The notes beneath the pieces were generated by a model that was given only the letters and a program-made list of their open reading frames with translations, had not been told where the DNA came from and ran no database searches. A program made the position numbers and the translations under genes. A stretch of DNA of 51,906 nucleotides from Chryseobacterium sp. Lineage in GTDB: Bacteria > Bacteroidota > Bacteroidia > Flavobacteriales > Weeksellaceae. Of the stretch, positions 32,693-42,223 are shown in pieces. The DNA lies in assembly GCA_031286615.1 (NCBI GenBank), contig JAITUA010000008.1:172703-224608 (forward strand), read 5' to 3'. Each line of letters starts with the position of its first letter. Positions within the stretch are counted from its first letter, which is position 1.

Positions 32693-32817
32693 AGTTTATT
32701 TTAATGCTTATTTCAAAAATACTAAAAATATCGTATAATAATATGCACTTTTAATAATTTGGAAAAGGGAATTTTCGTAAAAAAATGTTAATTAAAATAA
32801 TGTTGGATGTTTTTTTG

Positions 32818-32825
32818 TAATTTTG
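32818..32825 (+). promoter_or_regulatory. -7 promoter element for the starch-synthase-like gene
   Basis: TAATTTTG is a perfect TAnnTTTG, 39 bases upstream of ATG 32865. It contains a TTG (32823-32825) that could be misread as the start codon of the gene. Confidence 0.6.
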
Positions 32826-32864
32826 CACATTAAAGCATTTTTACAAAAATTAGATAGAAAGTTT

Positions 32865-33635
32865 ATGCCGAATCAAAAAATACTGTACATTACTACAGAG
32901 ATGTATCCATATCAGGAAGATACAAATATGGCTGCAGTGGTAAACAAAATGGCACTTAAGATGCACCAAGAAGGCAATGATGTAAGAGTTTTTATGCCAA
33001 GATTTGGACAAATAAGTGAGAGAAAATTCCAGCTTCATGAGGTAATCCGTCTTTCAGGAATGAATATTATTATCAATGACCTGGACCAGCCTCTGATCAT
33101 TAAAGTAGCGTCTCTTCCGGGGGAAAGACTTCAGGTTTACTTTATTGACAACGAAGAATACTTCAAAAGAAAACAATACTATTTTGATGATGAAGGAAAT
33201 CCTTTCGAAGACAATGACGAAAGAGCGATTTTCTTTGCCAGAGGAGTTATTGAGACCATTAAAAAGCTAAACTGGGTGCCGGATATAATTCATTTAAATG
33301 GATGGATGGCTTCTTTTGTTCCAATTTATCTTAAAACTTACTACGAATCAGATACTTATTTCAAAGACGCGAAAATTGTACTTTCTCTGTATAATGAGAA
33401 GGATGCCGATTTGGATAAAAAGATCAACGAAAAACTTCAGTTTGATAATATTTCAGGATTAAAAGCGTTAGATAACCCAACAATTAAAAGTTTTGTTATC
33501 GAAAGTATGAACTATGTAAATACTGTTGTGAAAGGTGACGAGTTTCTGGATGAAGATCTGGATAAGGCTTTCAATGAAACAACTACCGAGAAGTCGGAAT
33601 ATCTTGATATAGATTCTATAAATCAACTTTATTAA
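32865..33635 (+). CDS. Half-size glycogen/starch synthase homologue
   Basis: 256 residues starting MPNQKILYITTEMYPY. It corresponds to the N-terminal GT5 domain of glycogen synthase (about 240 residues): ILYITTEMYPY, ALKMHQEGNDVRVFMPRFGQI, VYFIDNEEYF, DERAIFFARGVIETI, PDIIHLNGWMASFVPIYL. The C-terminal GT1-type domain is absent. The KxGGL motif that binds ADP-glucose in active enzymes is replaced by QEDTNM. It is therefore unlikely to be a working synthase. It is followed at once (13 bases) by a DUF4270 lipoprotein and then glmS, suggesting an envelope or regulatory role in the same operon. Confidence 0.85.
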   Translation: MPNQKILYITTEMYPYQEDTNMAAVVNKMALKMHQEGNDVRVFMPRFGQISERKFQLHEVIRLSGMNIIINDLDQPLIIKVASLPGERLQVYFIDNEEYFKRKQYYFDDEGNPFEDNDERAIFFARGVIETIKKLNWVPDIIHLNGWMASFVPIYLKTYYESDTYFKDAKIVLSLYNEKDADLDKKINEKLQFDNISGLKALDNPTIKSFVIESMNYVNTVVKGDEFLDEDLDKAFNETTTEKSEYLDIDSINQLY

Positions 33636-33648
33636 AAACACATTTTTA

Positions 33649-35304
33649 ATGACTCATAATCTTAAAAGGACTTTCGCCATGCTTTTATTGGCGATTTTCG
33701 GAAGCACAATCCTTTATAACTGTGAACCGGATCCGGATTCTCTTGGTGAACAATTGTTCAATAATGATGCAGCGCAGGGTAATGAAATTCCATATCCAGT
33801 TATCGCATACAATTATGACAATAAAGATTCAATCAGAAGTGATGCTGCCAGATTAATCAGCGGATTGAGTGAGACGGGTGCAGTCTCCACTGTTGGTGTT
33901 CTTGGTGCTTTTAATGAAAGTCAGTTTGGAATGCAAAGAGCATCTTACGTTACCCAGCTGAGAATGCCGGTAGATAATTATGATTTTAATGGTGCCAATC
34001 CAAAAGTAGACTCCGTTGTTCTTGTAGTGAGACCACCTGCGAATACCACTTCTAATACCTATTTCTTTGAAGGAGATTCAATAAAAACAAATACATTTGA
34101 GAAAAGTGATTTTCCGGTGGATGGTGTAGGTACTGCTGTTTCCATTGAGAAAAAAACATATCCTGTTCGTAAATACGGTAAAATTGGAGGAGGAGTTTCA
34201 AAATTAATGAAAATCAATGTACACGAAGTTACTACATTCTTAGATTCAAATGATGATAAGTTTAAACGTTCCAATGCGGGTACAAGCATAAGTACTGGTG
34301 AGTTATTAGGATCAGGAGTATTTGATGGTAACATTAATTCCATATCTGTTACCAAGAAATCTGATAATTCAGTTGTGTTTACAGGTAACCTTGGATACAG
34401 AATGAAACTAAGCAATACAAACTTTTTCCAGACTCATATCCTTGATAAAAAAGGAAAACCTGAACTTCAGGATGCTGCTAACTTTATCAGATATTTCAAA
34501 GGAATAAAAATTTCTGTAGACGAAACAGATAAATATCTTTACCAGTTCTCTCCTAATGATCTGCAGCTTATCATGTATTATAAATATGATAAAACAGAAA
34601 ATGGAGCAACAACAAGGCCACAAACAAATCTTGTTTTCAACTTAGGAGGCGCTAGTGCTCATATCGGATTGTATGAATATGTTAGAGCAGGATCCCCTGT
34701 TGAAAGTGCATTAGCGGGAAGCAATTCTACTGTAGGAGATGAAAAGCTTTATATTCAGGGAATGGGTGGTCCTTCTGTAGTAATGAAAATTCAGGATGAG
34801 ACAATTGCAGAACTTAAGAAGATCTATGCTGAAAAGAAAGCAGGTATTTTAAGTGCTAAGATAAGAGTATACGTAGATCCTTTAAGCTGGAAGAATACAA
34901 ACTCAACGGAAGATCGTAAATTTTCAATTCTAACCAATACATTAAATAGTAATGGTACCATTGATTTCTCAAAATTAGCTTATACATCAGACTTGTCAAC
35001 AGGACTTGGGTTATATAATTATAATAAGGATAAAGATTACTATGATATTATAGTAACAAAAACAGTCAAGGATCTTGTTGAAGAAAAAAAGGAAACAGTT
35101 AATGGACAAGAGGTGCAAATTGTTAATAAACCGTTATTGATCGGTGCAGGAACATTTGCTGCAAATGCTACAGGAACCCTTTTAGGAGTTCGTAATACAA
35201 CAAGAGCATTTGATATGAACAGAGTTATTCTTACAGGTATAGATAAAACGAATACCAATCCAAAGAGAATCCAGCTGTTGGTAACTTACGCTACGAAAAA
35301 ATAG
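33649..35304 (+). CDS. DUF4270 lipoprotein
   Basis: A 551-residue outer-envelope protein with a lipoprotein-type signal (FGSTILYNCEPD; Cys26). It matches the DUF4270 family: SLGEQLFN near the N-terminus, VDSVVLVVRPP, SAKIRVYVDP, and a final IQLLVTYATKK strand. Function is unknown in the family. It is encoded between the starch-synthase-like gene and glmS, both close by, and likely in one transcript with them. Confidence 0.9.
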   Translation: MTHNLKRTFAMLLLAIFGSTILYNCEPDPDSLGEQLFNNDAAQGNEIPYPVIAYNYDNKDSIRSDAARLISGLSETGAVSTVGVLGAFNESQFGMQRASYVTQLRMPVDNYDFNGANPKVDSVVLVVRPPANTTSNTYFFEGDSIKTNTFEKSDFPVDGVGTAVSIEKKTYPVRKYGKIGGGVSKLMKINVHEVTTFLDSNDDKFKRSNAGTSISTGELLGSGVFDGNINSISVTKKSDNSVVFTGNLGYRMKLSNTNFFQTHILDKKGKPELQDAANFIRYFKGIKISVDETDKYLYQFSPNDLQLIMYYKYDKTENGATTRPQTNLVFNLGGASAHIGLYEYVRAGSPVESALAGSNSTVGDEKLYIQGMGGPSVVMKIQDETIAELKKIYAEKKAGILSAKIRVYVDPLSWKNTNSTEDRKFSILTNTLNSNGTIDFSKLAYTSDLSTGLGLYNYNKDKDYYDIIVTKTVKDLVEEKKETVNGQEVQIVNKPLLIGAGTFAANATGTLLGVRNTTRAFDMNRVILTGIDKTNTNPKRIQLLVTYATKK

Positions 35305-35342
35305 AATACAATAAATACAAAATACACTAGACAAAATATAAT

Positions 35343-37196
35343 ATGTGCGGAATAGTAGGATATACAGGTTTTCAAGACGCTTACGAAATTGTAATTAATG
35401 GTCTTAGAAGATTAGAATATAGAGGGTATGACAGTGCCGGGATTGTTTTAGAAGGTTCAAACAATAAGCTTGAAGTAGAAAAAACAAAAGGCAAAGTTGA
35501 GGATTTGGTAAATATTTCGAAAGAATTAAAAGGGAAGTATAAAATTGGAATGGGGCATACCCGTTGGGCAACCCATGGAGTTCCAAGTGATAGAAATTCC
35601 CATCCGCACTTGTCAAACAACGGAAAAATAGCTATTGTACATAATGGTATTATAGAAAACTATGATACTATTAAAACAATGCTTACTGAAAAAGGCTTTA
35701 CTTTCAAATCAGAAACAGATACTGAAGTATTGGTAAACCTTATTCAATACTTTATGGATCTTAATTCTGAAATGGATTTCCCTACAGCAGTAAGATACGC
35801 GTTAAATGAAGTATACGGAGCATATGCCATCACTGTACTTCACGAAGACTATCCGGGAGTATTGGTTGTAGGAAGATTAGGTTCTCCCCTGGCAATAGGT
35901 ATCGGAGAAAAGGAATATTTTATTGCATCTGATGCTTCTCCTTTTGTAGAGTTTACAAAAGAAGCCATCTACCTTGAAGAAGGACATATGGCAACAATCT
36001 CTCTTGAAAATGGAGTAGATATCAGAACCATCAATGATAACTCTAAAATTGAGCCGGAAATTCAGGAACTTAAAATGAGCCTGGAACAGATCGAAAAAGG
36101 TGGATACGAGCATTTCATGCTTAAAGAAATCTTTGAACAGCCTAAATCTGTACACGATACTATGAGAGGAAGACTTCTTGTAGATGAAGGAGCGATTAAA
36201 ATGGCAGGAATCTGGGATCATGTTGAAAAGTTTAAAAATGCCAACAGAATCATCATTATTGCTTGTGGAACGTCTTGGCATGCAGGTCTTATCGGAGAAT
36301 ATTTGATTGAAGAATATGCAAGAATTCCTGTTGAAGTAGAATATGCATCAGAATTCAGATACAGAAATCCAATCATTACAGATAAAGATGTGGTGATCGC
36401 AATTTCTCAGTCAGGAGAAACAGCTGATACAATGGCTGCTTTAAAACTGGCAAAAGAAAAAGGTGCATTTATATATGGTATATGTAATGTTGTAGATTCT
36501 TCAATTGCAAGAATTACTGATGCCGGTTCATACACACATGCCGGTCCTGAAATCGGGGTTGCTTCTACAAAAGCATTTACAGCACAGCTTACTATTCTTA
36601 CTTTAATTGCATTTAAATTAGGAAAACACAACGGAAACTTAGGAAACGCTGAATTTATGAGCTTAATTGCTGAACTTGATGCTATCCCTAAGAAAATTGA
36701 AGAAGTGCTGAATACGACCCATGAGCTGACTCAAAATATTGCAAAAGATTTTGTAAAAGCTACAAACTTCCTTTATTTAGGAAGAGGATACAATTATCCG
36801 GCTGCCCTGGAGGGAGCATTAAAATTAAAAGAAATTTCTTACATCCATGCAGAAGGATACCCGGCTGCAGAAATGAAGCACGGTCCAATTGCCCTGATCG
36901 ATGAAAATATGCCAATTGTAATTATAGCGCCTAAAAAAGGGCACTATGATAAGATTGTAAGTAATGTTCAGGAAATTAAAGCGAGAAAAGGAAAAATTAT
37001 CGCTGTAGTTAATAAAGGAGACCGTCAGGTGAGTGAAATGGCAGATTATGTTATTGAAATCCCTGAAACTTCAGAATGTTTCTCACCAATCGTAGCTTCC
37101 GTACCTCTGCAACTGCTTGCTTATTATATTGCAGTATATAGAGGGGCAAACGTAGATCAACCGAGAAACCTTGCAAAATCTGTTACCGTGGAATAA
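35343..37196 (+). CDS. glmS: Glutamine-fructose-6-phosphate aminotransferase
   Basis: A 617-residue enzyme making glucosamine-6-phosphate from fructose-6-phosphate and glutamine, the entry to UDP-GlcNAc and cell wall synthesis. Class II glutaminase domain with nucleophile Cys2 (MCGIVGYTG), TRWATHGVPSDRNSHPH, and two SIS domains (IIIACGTSWHAG; SQSGETADTMAAL; the catalytic C-terminal segment ends LAKSVTVE). Normal length. A glmS ribozyme is not expected in this phylum, and none is seen in the 38 bases upstream. Confidence 0.97.
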   Translation: MCGIVGYTGFQDAYEIVINGLRRLEYRGYDSAGIVLEGSNNKLEVEKTKGKVEDLVNISKELKGKYKIGMGHTRWATHGVPSDRNSHPHLSNNGKIAIVHNGIIENYDTIKTMLTEKGFTFKSETDTEVLVNLIQYFMDLNSEMDFPTAVRYALNEVYGAYAITVLHEDYPGVLVVGRLGSPLAIGIGEKEYFIASDASPFVEFTKEAIYLEEGHMATISLENGVDIRTINDNSKIEPEIQELKMSLEQIEKGGYEHFMLKEIFEQPKSVHDTMRGRLLVDEGAIKMAGIWDHVEKFKNANRIIIIACGTSWHAGLIGEYLIEEYARIPVEVEYASEFRYRNPIITDKDVVIAISQSGETADTMAALKLAKEKGAFIYGICNVVDSSIARITDAGSYTHAGPEIGVASTKAFTAQLTILTLIAFKLGKHNGNLGNAEFMSLIAELDAIPKKIEEVLNTTHELTQNIAKDFVKATNFLYLGRGYNYPAALEGALKLKEISYIHAEGYPAAEMKHGPIALIDENMPIVIIAPKKGHYDKIVSNVQEIKARKGKIIAVVNKGDRQVSEMADYVIEIPETSECFSPIVASVPLQLLAYYIAVYRGANVDQPRNLAKSVTVE

Positions 37197-37304
37197 AAAG
37201 TTGTTGTAAATAAAATAAATTTAGATTTCTTCCGTTATTTCAAAAAAAATCTTAAAAGTTTCTTAAAAAAATTATATATTTACGGCTTAATTATAAAAAT
37301 TAAC

Positions 37305-38729
37305 ATGAAAAGGATATTTCTTTTATTATTGTCTGCGTCGGTAGCATCGGTATCTTGTTCAGGTGGTGGCAGCTCTTCTGTAGGGAAGCCAGGAACAAAA
37401 GGAGAATTGATACCAAGAGAAAAAACTAAATCATTTGTTGCGGAAAGACCATACGGAATGGTCGCAATTCCTGCAGGTTCATTTGTTGCTGGTTTAGCAG
37501 ACCAGGATCCAACAAATACTCCTGAAAAAGCGGCATTGAAGACTGTTACTGTTTCTTCTTTCTTCATGGATGAAGCAGAAACTACCAACTCGGAGTACAG
37601 AGTATTTATCAACTATGTAAGAGACTCTATCGCGAGAACTTTACTTGCTGAAGCTGCCGGAGAAGGTGGTGATGAAGGCGGACGTAAAGGAGCTAGCATA
37701 GGGGATTATGCATATCTTGCTAAAAAAGAAGAAAATTTAACACCTTATCAAGAATATATGGAAGGCCAGGGTGGCCGAGAAGACGGAAGTTATGATGCCA
37801 GCAAAAGATTAGATTGGAAAATCCCTTTACACTGGAGCACAACAAAATATCCGGATGTAGAATACGCAGAAGTTCTAGAATCTCTGTATCTACCTTCTTC
37901 TTCCAGAATTGGAAACGAAAGAATTTTAGATGTAAGCAAGCTTAAGTATACTTACCGTTGGGGAGATATGGATGCGGCAGTTGCAGATAACGAAAGAGGA
38001 GCTAATTACCTGAAAAGCGAAAGTATCGCGATCTATCCTGATACTACAGTTTGGGTAAAAGATTTCCACTTTGCTTACAATGAGCCATTGTTTGAACAGT
38101 ATTTTTGGCACAAAGCTTATAAAGACTATCCTGTAGTAGGGGTAACCTGGGATCAGGCAAGGGCTTATTGTAACTTCAGATCTAAATTGAAATCTGATTA
38201 CAACGAAAGTTTAAAAAGAAAAAAACAAAAACCATTAGTATTCCGTCTTCCAACAGAGACAGAATGGGAATATGCTGCCAGAGGAGGAATGCAGAATGCT
38301 ACTTATCCTTGGGGTGGTCCATATTTAATGGATGACAGAGGATGTTACCTTGCTAACTTCAAACCGAAGAGAGGTAACTACATGGAAGATGAGAAAAAAG
38401 GTACTTATACATATACAGCTCCAGTTAAGAAATTTAAGAAAAATGGGTTTGGGTTATTTGATATGGCTGGAAACGTTTCTGAATGGACACTATCTTCGTT
38501 TAACAACTCTTCAGCTGGATTCACATCTACATTAAATCCTTCTACTAAAGATAAAAAGGATACGAAGAAATCTGTAAGAGGTGGATCTTGGAAAGATATA
38601 GGATATGCATTAATGACAGGTGCTAGAGATTGGGAAAGAAAAGATTCCGCAAGAAGCTATATCGGATTTAGAACTGTACAGGATATTCCTGAAGCAGCTG
38701 TTAAGCCAAGAAGAGTTAACAGAAATTAA
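37305..38729 (+). CDS. gldK: Type IX secretion / gliding lipoprotein GldK
   Basis: 474 residues. Lipoprotein signal peptide MKRIFLLLLSASVASVSC with Cys18, then a formylglycine-enzyme-like domain (FGE-sulfatase fold): GMVAIPAGSFVAG, FFMDEAETTNSEYRVFINY, RLPTETEWEYAARGG, GNVSEWTLSSFN, VRGGSWKD and YIGFRTV. In the T9SS GldK (PorK) forms, with GldN, the ring on the periplasmic face of the outer membrane. First gene of gldKLMN. A TATATTTA box (37275-37282, one mismatch to TAnnTTTG) lies 22 bases upstream and could be its promoter. Confidence 0.96.
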   Translation: MKRIFLLLLSASVASVSCSGGGSSSVGKPGTKGELIPREKTKSFVAERPYGMVAIPAGSFVAGLADQDPTNTPEKAALKTVTVSSFFMDEAETTNSEYRVFINYVRDSIARTLLAEAAGEGGDEGGRKGASIGDYAYLAKKEENLTPYQEYMEGQGGREDGSYDASKRLDWKIPLHWSTTKYPDVEYAEVLESLYLPSSSRIGNERILDVSKLKYTYRWGDMDAAVADNERGANYLKSESIAIYPDTTVWVKDFHFAYNEPLFEQYFWHKAYKDYPVVGVTWDQARAYCNFRSKLKSDYNESLKRKKQKPLVFRLPTETEWEYAARGGMQNATYPWGGPYLMDDRGCYLANFKPKRGNYMEDEKKGTYTYTAPVKKFKKNGFGLFDMAGNVSEWTLSSFNNSSAGFTSTLNPSTKDKKDTKKSVRGGSWKDIGYALMTGARDWERKDSARSYIGFRTVQDIPEAAVKPRRVNRN

Positions 38730-38782
38730 TCAGACAATTTTTCAATAACAATTTTATTTAACATTAAAAAAACTAACTCAAT

Positions 38783-39481
38783 ATGTTTAAGACTAAAGAT
38801 GCTTGGATGAATTTCTTTTATTCATTCGGTGCTGCAATTGTAATTCTTGGAGCTTGGCTTAAAATTACTCACATTACCTTGGGACCAATTAACGGTAACA
38901 TCGCTCTTACCGTGGGACTTATTACTGAGGCGATTATCTTTATCATTTTTGCATTTGACCCTCCAAAATCTGAAGAGTCTTATGCTTGGGAAAATGTTTA
39001 TCCTGAATTATTAGATAAGCATGCTAACCCAAATCCATTACACTCTAATGTATCTTCTAGAAATAACAATGCTGCAGCTCAATTTGCAGAATTAGAAAAT
39101 TCTCTTTCTACCAAATTGGACAAAATGCTTGAAGATGCTAGATTAGATGTTCAATTATTTGAAAGACTGAGAACAGGAATTGATAAATTTTCAAACTCTG
39201 TTGATCAGATCAATCAAACTGTTGATGTATCTGCTTCTACTCATAAATATAATGATCAATTGAATAAAGCTGCTCAACATATGGAAAGCATGAATGCTCT
39301 TTATGCAATGCAACTTGAAAGCGGTAAAAAACAATCAGAATTTGCTAACAAATATGTAGCAGATATGCAGAAATCTGCAGAGCAATCTGAGAAATTCAAT
39401 CAAGAGCTACAAGGTTTAACTTCTAATCTTAATAACTTAAATAGAGTTTATGGTGGTATGTTAACTGCTATGAAGTCTTAA
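38783..39481 (+). CDS. gldL: Type IX secretion motor protein GldL
   Basis: 232 residues with two N-terminal membrane helices (about residues 9-26 and 36-58; FFYSFGAAIVILGAWLKI and ALTVGLITEAIIFIIFAF) and a long cytoplasmic coiled-coil tail. Glu49 within the second helix (LITEAI) is the expected proton-path residue. GldL forms the inner-membrane stator of the GldLM motor that powers gliding and T9SS secretion with the proton motive force. Confidence 0.96.
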   Translation: MFKTKDAWMNFFYSFGAAIVILGAWLKITHITLGPINGNIALTVGLITEAIIFIIFAFDPPKSEESYAWENVYPELLDKHANPNPLHSNVSSRNNNAAAQFAELENSLSTKLDKMLEDARLDVQLFERLRTGIDKFSNSVDQINQTVDVSASTHKYNDQLNKAAQHMESMNALYAMQLESGKKQSEFANKYVADMQKSAEQSEKFNQELQGLTSNLNNLNRVYGGMLTAMKS

Positions 39482-39533
39482 TTCCTAACCATTTCTAAAT
39501 TTAACTATTTAATCAAAAAACAAAGAAAAGAGA

Positions 39534-41126
39534 ATGGCACAAGGAAAACAGACCCCTCGTCAGAAGATGATCAACCTGATGTATTTGGTGTTCATCGCGA
39601 TGATGGCCCTAAATATTGATGCAGAAATCATCAGATCATACTATGACTCTACCAGAGCATTGAATGAAACCAGAACTTTAACAGAAAAAAAGAACGAGAA
39701 GATCTTTGAAAGAACGTTGGGAGCTAAGGCTCAGCAAGTTCCGGATACTTATGCACAGCCTTGGTCTCAGTACAAAGTATTGAAAACCAAAATTGATGCA
39801 TTGGTGAAATCTGCTCAGGATATTAAAGATTTGTTGAAAAAACAATCTGAGTTTCACGACAAAGATCCTCAAACAGGAAAAGATATTGATGTAAGTGAAA
39901 ACTTTGCTGCACTTAACAACAATGAAGCAACTACTGAATATTTCTTCAAAGAAGGAGATGAAAATACTCCATCTAAGAATGCATTAGATCTGAAAGCTAA
40001 AATTGATGATGTAAGAAATTACATCAATGCTACTTTCGGAAGCAATGCTCAGTTACAGGATTTAGTGGCAAGAGCTAACAAGTCTCTTATTGCAGAATAT
40101 CCTAAAGGAACATCTCCAAATGAAAAGACTTGGTTCCAGAATAAATTTTATCATCAGCCGCTAATTGCTGCGATATCTAACTTGGAGATTATCCAAAATG
40201 ATGCCAGAAACGTTCAGTCTGATGCATTGGCACTATTACTTCAGGAAAAAGTAGATGCGAGTATTAAATTCTCAAGCTACGAGCCTATCGTTTCTGGTCC
40301 GGTTGATATCCAGGCGGGAAAACAGGCTGAAGTAAAAGTAATGCTAGGTACTTATTCTAATAGTAATAAGATCAGTATTTCTGGAGTAAGTAAAGTAGAA
40401 AACGGTAAAGGTTCTATCGCAATTTCAGGTTCTGGAATTGGTGAACATAAATTAGGAGGTACAATTACATTAACAGATGCTTCAGGTAAGCCACAATCTT
40501 TCCCTTGGACGCATACTTATAATGTAATCGCAGGACCTAGAGAAGTAAAACTTGAAAAAGGATTATTGCTTTCTGCTGATAAAATGAATGTAATGTATAG
40601 AGGACTTGAGAACCCTGTTTCAGGATCAATCTTAGGTGCTGACAATTCTAAACTTTCATTATCTGCTCCAGGTGCTACTGTAAGAAGTACAGGCCCAGGA
40701 AAATGGATTGTAAAACCAACTACAGGAACTACTGTTAAGTTAACATTGTCAGGAACAGATCCTTACGGAAAATCAGTATCTCAGGTGTTTGAATACAGAA
40801 TTAAAAATGTACCACCACCACAAGGTCAGATTAGAGGACAAAGTATAGTGTCTATGCCGGCAACTTCTATTCCTAACCAATCTGTTCAGGCAGCAATTCC
40901 TGACTTTGACTTCCCGGTTTCATTTACTGTAACTCAGTTTATGGTTAGAGTACCAGGCAGAGCAGCTCTATTAGTTCACGGTAATTCATTAGATGATGCT
41001 GCTGGATTAGTGAAGAATCTTAGATCAGGAGATGTAGTTTCTATCTTTGATATTAAAGTTACTGCTCAAGGTTTAGACGGACAGGTTATTAAAAACATTA
41101 CTCCTATAATCATTAACATTCCATAG
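39534..41126 (+). CDS. gldM: Type IX secretion motor protein GldM
   Basis: 530 residues. One N-terminal membrane helix (MINLMYLVFIAMMALNI, about residues 11-27), with an Arg/Lys-rich front (MAQGKQTPRQK), then a large periplasmic part of several domains ending with the beta-rich C-terminal domain. The dimeric GldM shaft sits in the GldL ring and reaches to GldKN at the outer membrane. Length is typical. Confidence 0.96.
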   Translation: MAQGKQTPRQKMINLMYLVFIAMMALNIDAEIIRSYYDSTRALNETRTLTEKKNEKIFERTLGAKAQQVPDTYAQPWSQYKVLKTKIDALVKSAQDIKDLLKKQSEFHDKDPQTGKDIDVSENFAALNNNEATTEYFFKEGDENTPSKNALDLKAKIDDVRNYINATFGSNAQLQDLVARANKSLIAEYPKGTSPNEKTWFQNKFYHQPLIAAISNLEIIQNDARNVQSDALALLLQEKVDASIKFSSYEPIVSGPVDIQAGKQAEVKVMLGTYSNSNKISISGVSKVENGKGSIAISGSGIGEHKLGGTITLTDASGKPQSFPWTHTYNVIAGPREVKLEKGLLLSADKMNVMYRGLENPVSGSILGADNSKLSLSAPGATVRSTGPGKWIVKPTTGTTVKLTLSGTDPYGKSVSQVFEYRIKNVPPPQGQIRGQSIVSMPATSIPNQSVQAAIPDFDFPVSFTVTQFMVRVPGRAALLVHGNSLDDAAGLVKNLRSGDVVSIFDIKVTAQGLDGQVIKNITPIIINIP

Positions 41127-41146
41127 GACTAAAATTGTAATTTATT

Positions 41147-42085
41147 ATGAAAAAATATATTAGCACCCTTTTAGTATTAGTTTCGGGATTTGCTTTTTCC
41201 CAGACTATTCTGAATGCATCCTCTCCGGAAGAGTTCAGACAGATGAGAGCAGAAAACAAACAAAAAGTTGGTGATACTATTGTAGATAAAACAGTAAAGC
41301 CTCTTGAGTATGGTTTCGTAGAAGACAAAGATATCCTTAAAAGTATGTTTGTATGGGAGATCATTGATATGAATGATAAGATCAACCAGCCATTCTACTA
41401 TGATAATCCGGATGGTCTTCTTTCTACTCCTACAAGATCTCTATATCAATTATTATTGGATGCAGCTTTAAGTGGAAAAATTGAGCAGGTGTATGATGAT
41501 GAAAACTTCACTGTAAAACTTTCTCCTGAAGGAATTCAGAAAAGATTAGAAAAAGTAATTATCAATGATGCTGCTATTGATATCTTAAACTCTGGAAGAC
41601 AACTTACAGAAGCAGAAAAGAAGCAATATACTGACGTATTTAAGACAACTACTGATAAAGTAAAAGTTCTTAAAATCATGGGTATGTGGTTTATTGATAA
41701 GAGAGACGGACAAATGAAATACAGACCTCTTGGTATTGCGGCTATGGGACCAGATCCGGCAGTACAAGGAGTTATCGGACCAGATGGTAAGCCAATTGCT
41801 AGTAATGACGAGCTTATTGACCTATTCTGGATCTATTACCCAAGTGCAAGAGATGTATTAGCAAATAATTTTGTCTTCAATAGAAAAAATTCTTCTGCTG
41901 ACTTATCTTTTGATGATATCATCAATGCAAGAAGATTCTCTTCTATTATCTACAAGTCTTCAAGTGGCTTAGGAGATGGTACTATTAAGGACTATATACC
42001 TAAAAACGCTGATGAACAGCTTGAAGAAAGTGATAGAATCAAAGCACAGATTCTTGATATGGAAAATGATATGTGGAATTACTAG
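41147..42085 (+). CDS. gldN: Type IX secretion protein GldN
   Basis: 312 residues with signal peptide MKKYISTLLVLVSGFAFSQ. Conserved GldN/PorN segments: KPLEYGFVEDKDILKSMFVWEIIDMNDKIN, PLGIAAMGPDP and IDLFWIYYPSARDVL. It forms the periplasmic ring with GldK. It starts 20 bases after gldM and is the last gene before a strong terminator. Confidence 0.96.
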   Translation: MKKYISTLLVLVSGFAFSQTILNASSPEEFRQMRAENKQKVGDTIVDKTVKPLEYGFVEDKDILKSMFVWEIIDMNDKINQPFYYDNPDGLLSTPTRSLYQLLLDAALSGKIEQVYDDENFTVKLSPEGIQKRLEKVIINDAAIDILNSGRQLTEAEKKQYTDVFKTTTDKVKVLKIMGMWFIDKRDGQMKYRPLGIAAMGPDPAVQGVIGPDGKPIASNDELIDLFWIYYPSARDVLANNFVFNRKNSSADLSFDDIINARRFSSIIYKSSSGLGDGTIKDYIPKNADEQLEESDRIKAQILDMENDMWNY

Positions 42086-42106
42086 ATTTCACTTGATATT
42101 TATAGA

Positions 42107-42137
42107 AAACCTGAGTATTTTTACTCAGGTTTTTTTA
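42107..42137 (+). terminator. Terminator of the gldKLMN unit
   Basis: Stem AAACCTGAGTA/TACTCAGGTTT with a 4-base loop, then TTTTTA. Confidence 0.93.
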
Positions 42138-42223
42138 TTATGAAATCGCTTTTGTTTATTACAGATCAATAATCAATGACCTAGGCGATTAAAAATGACC
42201 TTTAAACAAATGAAATTTCTCAT

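Noticed and set aside
35305-35342. glmS ribozyme upstream of glmS
   Set aside because: Only 38 AT-rich bases lie between DUF4270 and glmS, too short for the ribozyme, which is also typical of Firmicutes.
35877-36281. 134-codon minus-strand open frame inside glmS
   Set aside because: It is antisense to the strongly conserved glmS frame, with Cys/Phe/Ser-rich composition typical of a shadow.
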